Position numbers and translations under genes: made by a program
Notes under the pieces: model-generated
What the model saw: only the letters and a program-made list of their open reading frames with translations
Told to the model about the DNA's origin: nothing
Databases searched by the model: none
NCBI GenBank assembly: GCA_038501625.1
Contig: JAZAYU010000087.1
Location: 1,356,001 to 1,420,000, forward strand
Direction of reading: 5' to 3'
Length of the DNA: 64,000 nucleotides
Source: Corbicula japonica
Lineage: Eukaryota > Mollusca > Bivalvia > Venerida > Cyrenidae
Part shown: piece by piece, positions 11,633-24,311 of the stretch
How the letters are laid out: every line of letters begins with the position of its first letter
Numbering within the stretch: the first letter of the stretch is position 1

Positions 11633-13080
11633 CGTATGTTTAAAATTATACAAGAAGAATCTATGTCAAATCGTAATTTTCAATGTCCGCAATTAAAAAA
11701 GGCCAGACATATTGTTTCCAAACCTTTATATACATGTATGTACTTAGGCACACATTTTTTTTTATATTTTCTGCTTGAAACATGCCTTTTATGTAAGCTG
11801 TCATTTAAGCAAAATTGTAACGGTTTTGTCGGCGACTCGATACTTCTTGCCGGTTTGGTGACTATTCTGTAACAGTTTGTCGACTACCTACAAGGTCATG
11901 GAAGACATCATTTTTGTGGAATCTAAGTGTTTCAACGATGAAACAGACCTGTCAGTGAATGTTTCTGTAACAGAAGACGGTTAACCACAGCCGATTTCAG
12001 GAGTGTATCTAGGATTTCAGCACGGGGGGTTCAACTCGGCGAGTCATAATTTTTAACAGTGTTCATTTGTAACTGAGCAAGAACATCAGTCCGCCAAATA
12101 TTTAGAATCTTCCTTTCTATGTATCAGAAAACTCGGCGAATAATCATCTAAGCATCAATCATAGTTATGTCAAAATTTGTCAGAATTAATAAAATCTCTT
12201 GTTTTCATAAACTTAAAATCTGCTAACAATGTTTAGTTGGTGTATAAGAAGTCTCATAATCAAGTAATATCACAAAGAAATAATTTGGAACAAACGGAGC
12301 AAAACGATATAATCTTCGTAAGATATGACGGCCGAGGATTTTTAGACTTTTAAATGCTTTATTTTTCATAAGCGGCATGAAATTCAGTCACTACTGACGC
12401 ACTTTTATGTAAGAAACCAATTTAAGCAGAAACGATTGTTTGAAGATTTTTGCGCGAAAGTCCTGGAAGGACCATATTTGACGAATAACAATCTGGGTGC
12501 TTCACTATATCTGATATTTGATAACATCTATTTCTTCTTATAAGCGATCCATGCTTTAATTGCACCAACTTGTTGTGTCCACTTGTTGTGCCCCGAAAAT
12601 ACAGAAATGTCGTCAGCTAGACTGTTACGTCAATGCATAGGTTGTCAGCTATTCCGTCACACTGTAGTCCCAAATCCCGTTACATTTAACGATAAATAAA
12701 AATATAAAAAGGTTCATATAGCTCGTGAGTTATATCAAGTTGACAATTCTGACGAGTGTTTGCACTTCCTTTGATCATTTCTAGAAACACTTATACGAAA
12801 AAAGTTGTTGTCGAATGTTGTGTTTTTAAAATGCTTAACCGCATACATGTAGCTTTAGATTATGTTAAATATTTAGTAAAAAAGTTATTTCTTATCGCTA
12901 ACTAAAGTTTTTGTTATATTCAACATTCACAAATATCGTTTGGACGTATAACACAACGAACACATGTATTTTACCGCGTTTGAAGCCATGCTCATCTGTT
13001 TTCATTCATATTTAGTAACTCACGCTTCATAAATTGTTCAGTAAGTCGTCGACAAACAGATGCTTAGGTCGTCTACATAC

Positions 13081-13653
13081 ACTCAACCAAAATTCTAATT
13101 GGTCACTTTTTGTCCGTATTATTCTATTAGAAATACATTGAATTCACTCTTTATTTGTGATCATATGCCAACAGCAGTCTTCAACTTCAGCTTTAATCTT
13201 GTAATAATTGACTTTGGAACAGTCTGGCGAGAGTTATCCTTAAGTTAGCTAAAAATACATTTCTTGCAAAACAAAGGTCAGGCAAACAGAAATTTGCTCT
13301 TAATTTCTTGTTTTGTTTTATAGGGACCCCTCATAAGTAGGAAAAACATGAAGCCTTATTAATCAACAGCACATTTCTTTTAATAAATCCCCTTCAAAGT
13401 ATCCAGTTTTTAAATTACCTCCCTTTGAATTAAAGACTGTTCTAATTTTGACCCTGCGGTGTAAGTAAACGGTGTTGAATTTGTTTACGAACACAAACAA
13501 GATATTAGATAAATGATTTAAAGACATTGGATAATTGATTTAAAGACAAAACAGTTCTTTCCATAACCTCTATTGACATAGGGAATAAACGAAACTAGCA
13601 TTCATAGTAAACATATACAATTGATGACCAATTAGAACTTTGGGTGGGTGTGA
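13081..13653. mobile_element. Inner inverted-repeat element nested in the 11.5-13.7 kb element
   Basis: CCAAAATTCTAATTGGTCA at the left and TGACCAATTAGAACTTTGG at the right are inverted. ACT adjoins both ends, a possible 3-bp duplication. No ORF. Confidence 0.55.
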
Positions 13654-13690
13654 CTGTCATCGTGTAACAGAGTTTCGCCTCTGTATTATA

Positions 13691-14815
13691 GGCCATTTAC
13701 AATTACGTATATAGGTTTTATTCAGGGATAGTAAAGCGAACTATAGTTTAGTTTGTCACAATATTTATCCGCCTCGAGTAACCTTCTACAATAGCGAGCA
13801 CATTAAACATCCGGGAGTTTGCTTTATACGCCCCAGCTAAACACAAATGTAAACAAATACTTTAGGTACAGTACAGTAGGTGTTAAATATTTCCTAAGGC
13901 ATCTACATTTTCGTGAACTTTGGTATGGATTTTTAAGTCAAACCGTTAAAAGGTAAGATAAAATACTATACATAACAAACTAAACTTTATTTCAGTTCAA
14001 TCGTACACTGCCGAATCGATGTTTGTCAGTGTGGTAGATACGTTACATGTGATTATTACACGCGTGGAGCAAGTAAATGTAAGTTGGGGGTGCAGAGTAG
14101 ACTCTGACTCCGACAGCTTGATAAATGATGGGCTTTGCTGGACCGGAAAAGAAGTTGGGGCCTCTGGTTAATATGTTACAAATACTTCTGAAACAACTCA
14201 ATTATTGAAAGAGAGAAATTTCAAGACAAGAGTCATACTCTGAGTATATTTTATTAGGAAACCAGAACGAAATAATAAACATTATAGAAATGGAAACACA
14301 GTAACGAAACATGCATTACATACCTCTTCCAAAATGACAGTCTAAGAGTTTTTGTTTTGGACAAGTTCTAACTTGTTAAAAAAGTATGACTCGTTTCACA
14401 ATTCCGGACAGCATGTGATGGTGTTTCTGGTACACTCATAAGTTTTTTTGTGTGTTGTGGACATATGTAAATGTACCGCCCACATTATAAATATTTCAAG
14501 TGATCAACAAGTTTCTGTTACAATTAACTACATAATTAAAAGTTATTTTGAAAATTACTTAACTTAATAAGAAACCCCCGAAAAGAATTATGCATTACCC
14601 CACCCAATGAGCATGTTGGCATCCCCTTAACAGTAAAACATTCGATATAAAGCTCTTTAAAAAGTGGAGTTGTTACCCAGTCAACATCAAAAAGTGCTAT
14701 TTATTTAAGCATAGCAACAAAGTCCGAATGATGCCTAATTTACATTTATTATAGAACTTTATATGATTGTACGTTGGACTGAAGTTCGGACGACGACGTC
14801 GGATTAATGTTTGAT
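13691..14815. other. No firm gene; one small ORF
   Basis: A frame open from an acceptor-like TTTATTTCAG (ends 13995) contains ATG at 14019 and a 50-codon ORF to 14171 (starts MFVSVVDTLHVIITRVE). It might be a terminal exon; no homology recognised. Confidence 0.3.
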
Positions 14816-14905
14816 TTTCAGGGTTGCCAGCACCAAGGATGAAAAAAAAATCCCTGACTTTTCCCTGACTTTTCACTGACCAAATCAGGGTTTTCACTGA
14901 CCAAT
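14816..14905 (+). repeat. CCCTGAC-rich interspersed repeat
   Basis: CAGGGTTGCCAGCACC, then repeated CCCTGACTTTT and CACTGACC. Similar words occur at 24000-24140. Confidence 0.5.
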
Positions 14906-16776
14906 AATACCGAACGTAAACGACCACTAACACCCCTACTGCTGCCCAATCCACCCATAAGTACATTTTTATTATTTTAACAATATGTTATTACATTATT
15001 TAACAATTAAAGCATCATTTATATATCAAGTATAAAGTTCGATAGATTTATGTTTAGTGAAAAATTAAAATATGTACTCTTACAAGATTCAACCAATACT
15101 TTTAAGACAATTGGCAAATAATGTATTCTTATTCTTCATACAGAAACTATATAAACAACATACATGTTGTACTTGTATAAAGCAAGAGATTATCACAACT
15201 GAAGCTTAAGTATCCATTATTCACAAATGCAGAGTAAAAGAAAAATACATAATCTGTAAAATGGGCAAGCAAACAACATACCATTTTATGCAAGTAAAAC
15301 AACCCCTCAAACAGAATGCCCATACATGTTTCCTTCATGTTGTAAAAAAAAAATTATACATAACTCAAATACAATGCTGTTTACACCATACAAGTGAAAC
15401 GAAAACACACAATTTAGCCTGTGCTTGGATAAACTTTGAAAAAAAAAATGCATGTAGGTTTTGAAGATCCCTGTTCCAATCCAATAAATATTTTAATTAA
15501 TAGTCTGATCCAATTGAAGAATATGTCAACCACATAGCCTAATGGAAAATAGGTCAGTTGATGCAGAATGTGTACTTAAATTCTCAAATTAATCTAGAGA
15601 AAAATTTTGAAGTTTTTGTCACAAGATTAAAAAAATCATGCACCTTTCATAAAAATGATGGACTGAGCCACATAAAAAATATGTCAGGCACATCTACACA
15701 TGATACAAAGTACCTCACTTGTTTAAAGTTTCAAGTCAGTATCATGAAAACTGTAGCAGTAGTTTGTGCCACAATATTCTTTTTAAAATCCTGCCGTTAT
15801 ACAAAAAACAAGGTTGCTGTGAACTGAATGTTGGAAAACAGATTTTGTACATGAGATGTTCACATTATGATAGTAACTTCTGCCAATTATTTAAAAATCC
15901 AACCGTAGATGAAAATATATGGGCATGACACAAACTCATACTGCAAAAACTACCTCACTGGACTATTTGGCCCCCAGAAAACCAATAACTCTTGACAAGA
16001 TCTTCGGCAGAGCGATAGATTATTTAACCGATATACCCTTAGGCAAAAATCGATAAAAGAAGAGCGTGCACATTCTTAAGGTACCTTTATTTAACTAAAA
16101 TAATATGGATTTGGGGGTTAAGATACACTTTTAAATAAATTAAAAACGAATATGTTAATTATTTGAAAGAAAACACACGTGTATTCATATCCGTATTTTA
16201 GTTTTCGTAAAGTCTACTTCAACACATGCATTACAGTAACTAGCAGAAAATATCATCAACCAACTATTTTTTAACAGTTCATTTAATCATAATAATAAAA
16301 TGGAAGCTATATGTAAGGAAAGAAACACGTATGTTTAACGATTTCATTTAAAATAGCGTGCACCCTTTTGTTTCTGCTTTGCGGGTTACAGTAAAACTGG
16401 GCTGGGGGCGGGAATGGGGTCTGTTTGCGCTGAAATGTTCACTTTAGAGTTCAGCAACTCCAGAAGTTTCTCTCTTTCTTTCCTGAGTTTGGTTTAAATT
16501 ATTAAATCGATATTCATGTAACAATACTATAATTGACCTGTAATATCCGGAACCGAGTATAGCAATAATTTTGTGACCCGAGTAGACCCAAATCAAATAT
16601 AAACCCGTGTAATGACACGAAATCATTAAGAATAAAGGTGATACACACTTCAAGTTTTTGCGAAATTATTTTTTAAAACAGAAATCTAAATAGGTAATAA
16701 GCAACAGAATTGCAGACTATACTGCGTGTTACGTTGATCATTTATCAAGACATTTAACGTTTTTACTTCCACAGTC
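14906..16776. other. No gene seen
   Basis: AT-rich, short chance ORFs only. Confidence 0.5.
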
Positions 16777-17007
16777 TTAACCCTTCCCTCCATATATGCA
16801 CATTTTTACGCATGTGCGACCAGTGAAGATCCAGATCAGCCAGCACATCTGTGCTATCTGATCAGGATCTGCACTGGTCGCATTTTGGTCAGAGATAACC
16901 TAACAAATAAAAAAGCGAACAGTTTAGACGACACGGATGTGCCAGCTTATCTGGATCTACACTGTCCGCCCATGCAGTAAAGATGTGTGTATGAAGGAAA
17001 GGGTTAA
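16777..17007. repeat. Family B copy
   Basis: TTAACCCTTCCCTCC to AAGGAAAGGGTTAA; one internal motif (after GCGAACAGTTTAGA) is deleted. Confidence 0.75.
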
Positions 17008-17265
17008 TAATTAAATTTAAAAAAATCCACTCCGGCAATTTAAGTCGATAATGGATTTTTCAAAGAATATATTAATTTGCAAATTTTTCAGGACGTAAAA
17101 TGCCTTCTGCAAACTTAAAATTACATAATTCTTTTGTTTTGTACCTGTCTCGTGCTTTTTTACCATGGAAGTAAAACAAATCGAATTGGATGGTCAGTGT
17201 ACGTAATTGTTTCCTGCTTAACGGGGCACTTAATCCGGATGTGGACAATTAAACTACAACCATGT

Positions 17266-20118
17266 CACCCTGGCTAACCTGATACGCTTCGTGAACGGCA
17301 CTACGCCGCGATCACGGCATATGCAACGCTTTTAACCGGCATAACCGGTGTCAATGTAGGGGATTTTGTGGGGTAAGGTTGGAAAATCGCAGAGTCTTTG
17401 GTTAGATATTTAAATAATACTCAAACCAATAGGCCTATACGGCTGTCAGATCATGGCTATTTATGATTCTAGTCTTCTCTGTGTCCAGAATACAGTAGTT
17501 TGCTCAATCATTCGTGAAAATGGACCTCTCTGTGCTGCAAAAGTTGTAAATTTCCTGTTCAAACGTATGTTTTCTTGATCTAAACTGAAGTCTAGTGAAG
17601 AATTATGACTGCATAATTTTTTTATGCACTGGAGGATACTGCAGTGTAAAATTTGAGTGTGATTTATCTATATTTTACCTGCTTCTTGCAAAAAATGAGA
17701 GGCCACGCACCGTACACGGCATTGATTTTTGCTACGCTGCGTCTCACGGCATTTTATGCGATGCTGGTATTAAAATATACTTCAGTTGTCGAAATATTAA
17801 ACTGTTTCTAACATCTAATATAGTTGTAGATTGTTGTGTTGATGTACATTACAAAACAGTGTTTGACATACTTAAAAATTTATCCTTCAACAAGCAGAAG
17901 CGGATCCGGATTGTATTTTTTTGGATTGCTCAAGCCCCATTTTGGCGCATCAATATTTAGTTTTCATGGTAATTATGGCTAGAAAGTTGGAATTATCACA
18001 TAACTACCCTAAGACTTACCCAAACGAACTTCTGTTGTGGAAATCTGTGATCTTACCCTGAACAAAGCTATCAGTCTGAGGATATTTCACGAAATACAGG
18101 AGTCCGCTACCGATGAAAACCCCAATCAATAATTTGTGAAAGATTTGTGATTATGTTTACTTAATAACAATTATATTAATATTTTCATGGGGATTATAGC
18201 CAGAGAGTTGGAATTATCACATAACTACAATAAGGCTGACTCAATCGAACCCATTTCTTTTGAAATTGTTTCATCCAACTCTGAACAAGGCTATCAGAGT
18301 ATTGCACGCAAAACAGGGGTGAAACCCCAATCAATAATTTGTGAAAGATAGTTTATGTTTATTTTAAATAACTGACGACCTTTGGCCTGTGGTTAAAAAT
18401 GAAATAACGTACATAATGCTGTAACCACTTTACATCAAATATGTATACCAAGTGTCATCACTGTATCTTGTTTACTTTACTTTATGAGTTATTGAAATAT
18501 TAATTTTTCTCTATTTTAATAACAGACACCTACCGTAGACCATTGGTGAAAATAAAAAGCCGTGCATAATTTTCGTATTGCCATTTAAATGAATGATCTT
18601 GACTACTTCTAAAGTTATAAAAGTATTTTTTTTCTTATTTATGTGTTCCTGACCTTAGACCTTTTGTGAAAAATGACCCTGCATATCGTGCTCTTGGTAC
18701 ACAGATCAGCAGATTAAAGTGACTACAGCATAATGTACATCATTTCATTTTTCACCACATGTCAAAGGTCAAGTCAATTACTTGCAATAATCATAATTAG
18801 CACAGTCACATTACGAAAAAATGCGTCAAACATACGCAAAATTGCAAAAGAAATTAAATGTTCAATACCCTTCACAATTAGTATAAACAACAACATGTCC
18901 AAAATTGGACAAAATCGGACCACGGATACTCCCTTTATTAGTATTTTAAAAATAAGACAAGTTGAACGCAAAAATATAACATAAATCAATTTCTTTTCTT
19001 TTCAATACGATCTTTCTAAATCTAGTCTTTCATCCGACTTCTATAAATGATTTTTGTCACTAAACCTTAAGTTTGTTAAACATTTATATATTACACTTTA
19101 CATGTTATAGACAAAGTTTGAAACAATGCTTAATGTTGATTTGCCGCACCCACACCCTACTGCTTCTTAACAAGGGGTAGATTTTTATATTCAATTTAAC
19201 TTTTATTGAAACAATCAACGTCAGATAAATATATCTTTCACAAATTATTGATTGGGGTTTTCATCGGTAGCGGACTCGGGTATTGCGTGAAATACTCTGC
19301 TAGCTTTGTTCATGGTCGAATCAAAGATTTCCACAAAATAAGTTCGTTTGGGTCAGTCACAGGGCAGTAATGTGATAATTCCAACTTTCTGGCCATAATC
19401 ACCATTAAAACGAAATATTGATGCGCGAAAAGGGGGCTTGAGCAACCCCAAAGAATACCCTCCGGATTCGCTCCTGCTTGTTGATGGAAGAATTTGTAAG
19501 TATATCAAAAATCTTTTTTGCAATGTACACCAACACATCAAACTATGGCTTAATTTAATGTGAAGAAACAGTAAAAGATTTTGACAACCAAAGTATAGTT
19601 TTATACATGTACCAGCATCGAATAAAATGCCGTGATACGCAGCGTAGCAAAAATCAAGTGCCGGTGTTAGGTGCGTGGCCTCTCATTTTTTGGCAAGAAT
19701 TAAGTTAAATATAGATAAAACACACACAAATTTTACACTGCAGTGTCCTCCAATACAGACATTTTTTATGCAGTCATAATTTTTCTCTAAACTTTAGTTT
19801 AGCTCAAGAAAAATACATTTGAACAGGAAATTTACAACTTTTGCAGCACAGAGAGGTCCATTTTCACGAATGATTGAGCAAACTACTGTATTCTGGACAC
19901 AGAGAAGACTGGAATCATAAATAGCCATGATTTGACAACCGTATAGGCCTATTGGTTTGGGCATTATTTAAATATCTAACCAAAAACTCTGCGATTTTCT
20001 TAACTTACCCCACAAAATCTCCTACATCGACAGACACCGGTATGCCGGTTAAAAGCGTTGCATATGCCGTGATCGCGGCGTAGTGCCGTTCGCGAAGCGT
20101 ACCGGGTTAGCCAGGGTG
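17266..20118. mobile_element. 2.85 kb long-inverted-repeat element D with CATGT target duplication
   Basis: The ends CACCCTGGCTAACC and GGTTAGCCAGGGTG open two arms of about 900 bp (17266-18150 and 19230-20118) that match closely in inverted orientation. CATGT stands directly outside both ends (17261-17265, 20119-20123). The left arm has an extra partial duplication of its inner part (18186-18350). The centre (18.35-19.2 kb) is AT-rich with no convincing ORF; the 121-codon frame at 17595 lies in an arm and looks incidental. CAC termini and a 5-bp duplication would fit a Transib-like element, but the heptamer is not canonical. Confidence 0.75.
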
Positions 20119-20123
20119 CATGT

Positions 20124-20687
20124 GCAATAAAACACCAGTTGACGTATATTTAATACCTAACGGCAGATTTTTGTTTTGTTTTAAAAGCCAATTAAAATAA
20201 TACAGAAATGTAAAAAGTTGTTGACAAATAAAACTACTGTTAATTTTATGAATCCATCAAACAAATAAAGCAAAATGGTGTTCAAATCAATTAATTTAGT
20301 TCAGTCATATTCAAGTCAGAATATTAAATAGGAATTAGTGTTGATTTTATTCAGTAAATTTTCTGTTCTGACTCGATCATTTCGTCAATACTTTGTAATT
20401 GAATAATATTATAAATTAACTATCTTGTTAGGTTACGCAAATTCTTTCAAACTCTGTATTTTACGTTGATAATTTAACTTAATCTTATGTCAGGTTTGTT
20501 GTTGTTGTTGTTATTTCGCTGAGAAGAATCCATCATCCGAATTTGTGTCAGTAACTAAATGACAGGTGCGGAACCGTTGACGTATGTCAAAAAATGTGGA
20601 TTCGAATCTTTCACTGACAGGAAAAAAACACCTGAGAGATATTCTCCGTTTGCATTCACTTCGCTAAGGTGTTAAATTTCATACTTT
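20124..20687. other. No gene seen
   Basis: AT-rich spacer between the two large inverted-repeat elements; a short GTT run at about 20500. Confidence 0.5.
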
Positions 20688-20691
20688 TTAA

Positions 20692-21528
20692 GGTAATTCA
20701 TACCCCCAGATAGTACAGTTGCACTAATGATGAGCTGTGAAAATTAAATTAAATTAAATCATTTTTTCAACAATTTCCAAACAAACGGTTATTATATTGT
20801 TACAAACAGATGAATATTGATAATAACAGGAGACAATTGTTGAAAAAAATGAATTTTGTTAGAAAAGTAATAAAATGTGGTACCTGCTATGTTGTCTAAT
20901 CCGGGTGTCAAAATAAAGCACTTTCCACTCAAATATATCAAAAATAATTAATTACAATATCCAGTTTAATGTTCCATCTAGGGTCAACCAGTGTTACTTT
21001 TTCAAAATAACTTGAAAATATTGCTCTTATAAATCAAAATCCAAACACATCATCCTTTGTCCCATGAGGTCACTCACCCATGCAAAAAGCATGCAAATCA
21101 TGCCCACTTGTGTTTACCTGTAGGACAGTTTTATCTCTACATGTATAACAATGTAAATCTTGTGTGATGGTATTTATGCAGTGTTTTGAAATTCATAATA
21201 GCTAATGTTTAAAAAGGTATTTTGAAAAAGTAACACTGGTTGGCCCTAAATGGAACATTGAACTGGATATTGTAATTAATTGTTTTGGATTTATTGGAGT
21301 GGAAAATGCTTTATTTTGACACCCGGATTAGACAACATAGCAGGTACCACATTTTATTACTTTTCTAACAAAATTCTTTTTTTGTCAACAATTGTCTTCT
21401 GTTATTACCAATATTCATCTGTTTGTAACAAAATAATTACGATTTGTCCGGAAATTGTTGAAAAAATGATAATTTAATTTTCACAGCTCATCATTAAGAC
21501 AACTGTACTATCTGGGGTATGAATTACC
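20692..21528. mobile_element. 837 bp inverted-repeat element E flanked by TTAA
   Basis: TTAA (20688-20691 and 21529-21532) flanks GGTAATTCATACCCC and its mirror GGGGTATGAATTACC. The arms run about 320 bp each with a 200 bp unmatched centre. A TTAA duplication suggests piggyBac or Kolobok type; no transposase is visible. Confidence 0.7.
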
Positions 21529-22011
21529 TTAAGGACAAAAGTGATGATTCGCAACATCTATTAACAACAGATAAATGCATATGACTTTAATAAATTCAGA
21601 ATTTGTTTTTTTTTTTCTGGTTGGACACGTTTAAAGCTTCGGTGCCTCAGAATGTGAATTATATATTTTTATGAATATTACAGCAACACCAATTTTGACA
21701 TTACGAAATTTATCATAACTTTACTATCACCAGCAAAACAACAACGCAAAATCATATTGAAAGTCAAACACAAAGCACTGATTGAGTCTAATCTCTATAA
21801 CTCACAAAAATTATACATGATCGTGTGATTTTAAGAATTTGCTTTTTTTTTCATTTTACAGCTGGAGTAAAATAGTTTTATTTAAATGCTGAAATGGCAT
21901 TTTGTTAAACCGTCTCCATTCAACCGTGAAATAAGGTAAATGCCGCGAGAACGATTATCGATTCAGCGCAATATGTATCGGCTCCCTCCTTTTGAGAAAA
22001 TTAAAAAATAG

Positions 22012-22340
22012 TCTAACTTCAACCTCAAAACAGACTATCGCAACATAATTTCTCCAAAGAAAAAAATATATCACTTGAAAGATAGATTTGTCTTCTTTTA
22101 AGATCCGTTTGCACCTAAGCTTTTATTTCAATAGAAATAGTGTAATTAATTCATTAAAAACTAACAGATCGCCGATTTTGCACGATTTTCAATAGAGTAT
22201 ATAGGACGCTGAGATGGTTAACTTTAAACTCAAAACAGACTATCGCAATATACTTCAATATTTATGAAATAAATATATAAATGTCAAGCAAAGATTCAAT
22301 TTTATGAAACCGTTTGCACCTAAGAATTTAGATGAGCAGA
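22012..22340 (+). repeat. Diverged tandem pair
   Basis: ACTCAAAACAGACTATCGCA-like and CCGTTTGCACCTAAG occur at about 22026/22110 and again at 22232/22311, a roughly 200-bp period. Confidence 0.5.
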
Positions 22341-23999
22341 AAAAAGGTTATGCACATTAAACCTGTAAGTGCCTTCTTTGTTCTATATAGCGAAAGTTTC
22401 GCTTATCGGATAACCCGGTGAGGTAGTTTTTGCAGTATGATCATCAGTAAGGCCTGTATAGCAGAAATTACTAAGTTCAGAGTGTTGCTGTGAGCTGGAT
22501 CTTGGAGGGAAGAACATGGGTTTTGTGTGTAGCACCTTGTTATTATAATTTCTGGAGGCAAGGGTTGCAGAGCCTTTCAGTCTTCAGGCAATATTTTTTA
22601 AATATAAGAACTTTTATTATAATACATGTACACAATTATAAAATCAAAGCACTGAAAGTACTGATGGGTGGCGTTTTAGAGTGATTGTCATGTAACATCA
22701 TCTATAGATTGTGTGGAGTTTCCTATTGGAGGAGTATGAAGGAACTTTCGGATGGCAGAGCAAAAGTTTGCATGCCCGGCTTCTGCTTTATCAAGTTTTT
22801 TTTTACCACGGAATTTCGGGCGGATGCTTATATCCAAGACTGAAGTCATTTTGTGCCAGGAAAAATATATAATAAGTCAACCTTTGATGTGAAACTTTAA
22901 ATTGACAATAAAGAAGTGAACACACATGGACAAATAAAAATACTTTAAAAAATGAAATATGCATATCAGGAATGACCACATCCAGCATACACAGCCTCCC
23001 CACACAGCCAAAACGTAGAGAGGAAAAGAGAAACTATGATATAGTTGCTATTTGCACTATGATTTGAAACAATATTTATTTATTATAAGGAAATAAAAGA
23101 TATGCAAAAATAAAAATAATATGACTATAAAACAATTAAAAAAAATAAGTCAGAGCACTGCATCATGTCTAATTAAATTGAAACGCTTTAAACGCTTTGA
23201 AGTTTCGTCTAAAGTTACACTTCAAAGCCTTCTTTTTTGTTAGAATGTCATGCTAATTACCGACTTGCTTTTTGAAAAACTAAAACTTGTTTGAAAACGT
23301 ACCGTGTGCAAAAAAGTTGCATCGTGGTTAATGGATGATTTTTTTTGTTCTTTTCGAATAATATGACTATAAAGAAATTTTATAACAATTAGGCAGAGCA
23401 CTGCATCAAATCTAATTAATTTTAAACGCTTTAAAAATTCGCCTGAAGTTTACACTTTAAAGCCGTATTTCATTAATATCCATGCTTATTGTTTAATCAA
23501 ATATCCCTCAAAATTCTGCATGAATGAAATGCCACACCAAGTTTGAGATAAGCTATCATCACCCCATTATTATTCTTGCAATTATCAATGGTAAATGTCC
23601 GAATATCCCTTGAATAAGTTATATTTATTATTGTTCCTATCTTGGCTTATCAGTACTAATTACAAGCAAAGCCCTCTGTTGAAAGCTGATCAGTGTATTG
23701 CTATTTGTAAACACATACACTGCTGCGAGATAACCTGTTTACCTAATAACAATCGCGCAGCGCCGTCTACCGTCTCATAAACTCAGTGAACTCTCTGGAG
23801 GTAAAATGATCGAATTTCACTTTTGGTAACCGCGTTCGACTATATAAGTAGATAGAGACCCAGGTACCATTTTGATCATGTGACCAAAATTCACATGTGA
23901 AACACTGGGCGGCGTTTTTAAACGCCACCCAAAAAAGGTTCATAACAGAAAATTTGTAAATGCAATCTTTAATAAAATAGAACTTTTTTTTTCTTTCAA
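22341..23999. other. No gene seen apart from the tandem pair at 23.1-23.5 kb
   Basis: Short chance ORFs only. Confidence 0.45.
23115..23475 (+). repeat. Diverged tandem pair
   Basis: AATAATATGACTATAAA, CAGAGCACTGCATCA and AAACGCTTTAAA occur at about 23117 and again at 23358, about 240 bp apart. Confidence 0.5.
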
Positions 24000-24270
24000 A
24001 TTTATTTTTCCCTGACTTTTCACTGACTTTTTAGGATTTTTATTTTTCACTGACCAAGTTTCAAAATTCCCTGACAATTCCCTGACCTTGAAAAAAATCA
24101 AATTTCCCTGACTTTTCAAGTCCGCTGGCAACCCTGATTTTGGTTGGAAATTAACGTTTATAGACATTTGCCGACGTCGCATCGGCGTCGGAACACGATC
24201 AAAATCCAACCTGATTCCGACCAAAATCCAACCTGATTCCGACCAAAATCTCACCAAAATCGAATAATTT
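24000..24270 (-). repeat. CCCTGAC-rich repeat and 22-bp tandem upstream of FAM151 exon 1
   Basis: CCCTGACTTTTCACTGAC and related words run to CTGGCAACCCTG. A GACCAAAATCCAACCTGATT tandem pair (about 24200-24244) follows, ending about 50 bp before the FAM151 start codon, so the promoter or leader lies in or next to repeat DNA. Confidence 0.5.
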
Positions 24271-24311
24271 AACTTTTTACCAAATTTTAGTGGTGAACTT
24301 ACTCTGAGCTG

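Larger units (their letters stand above)
11482..13690. mobile_element. Inverted-repeat element with a second element inserted in its right end
   Basis: The left end has AGGGGCGAAACTATGTTAC, then TGTAGACGACCTTAGTATCG and GTCGACGACTT. These return inverted at 13044-13076 and 13659-13686, the two parts being separated by an insert at about 13081-13653. The inside is AT-rich. A 28-codon frame at 11899-11985 (starts MEDIIFVESK) is noted without support. Confidence 0.55.

Noticed and set aside
17595..17960. 121-codon ORF in the left arm of element D
   Set aside because: The inverted arm carries the same DNA without preserving the frame, and no transposase motif is seen.
23940..24257. 105-codon minus-strand ORF upstream of FAM151
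   Set aside because: It lies wholly in the CCCTGAC repeat and the 22-bp tandem.
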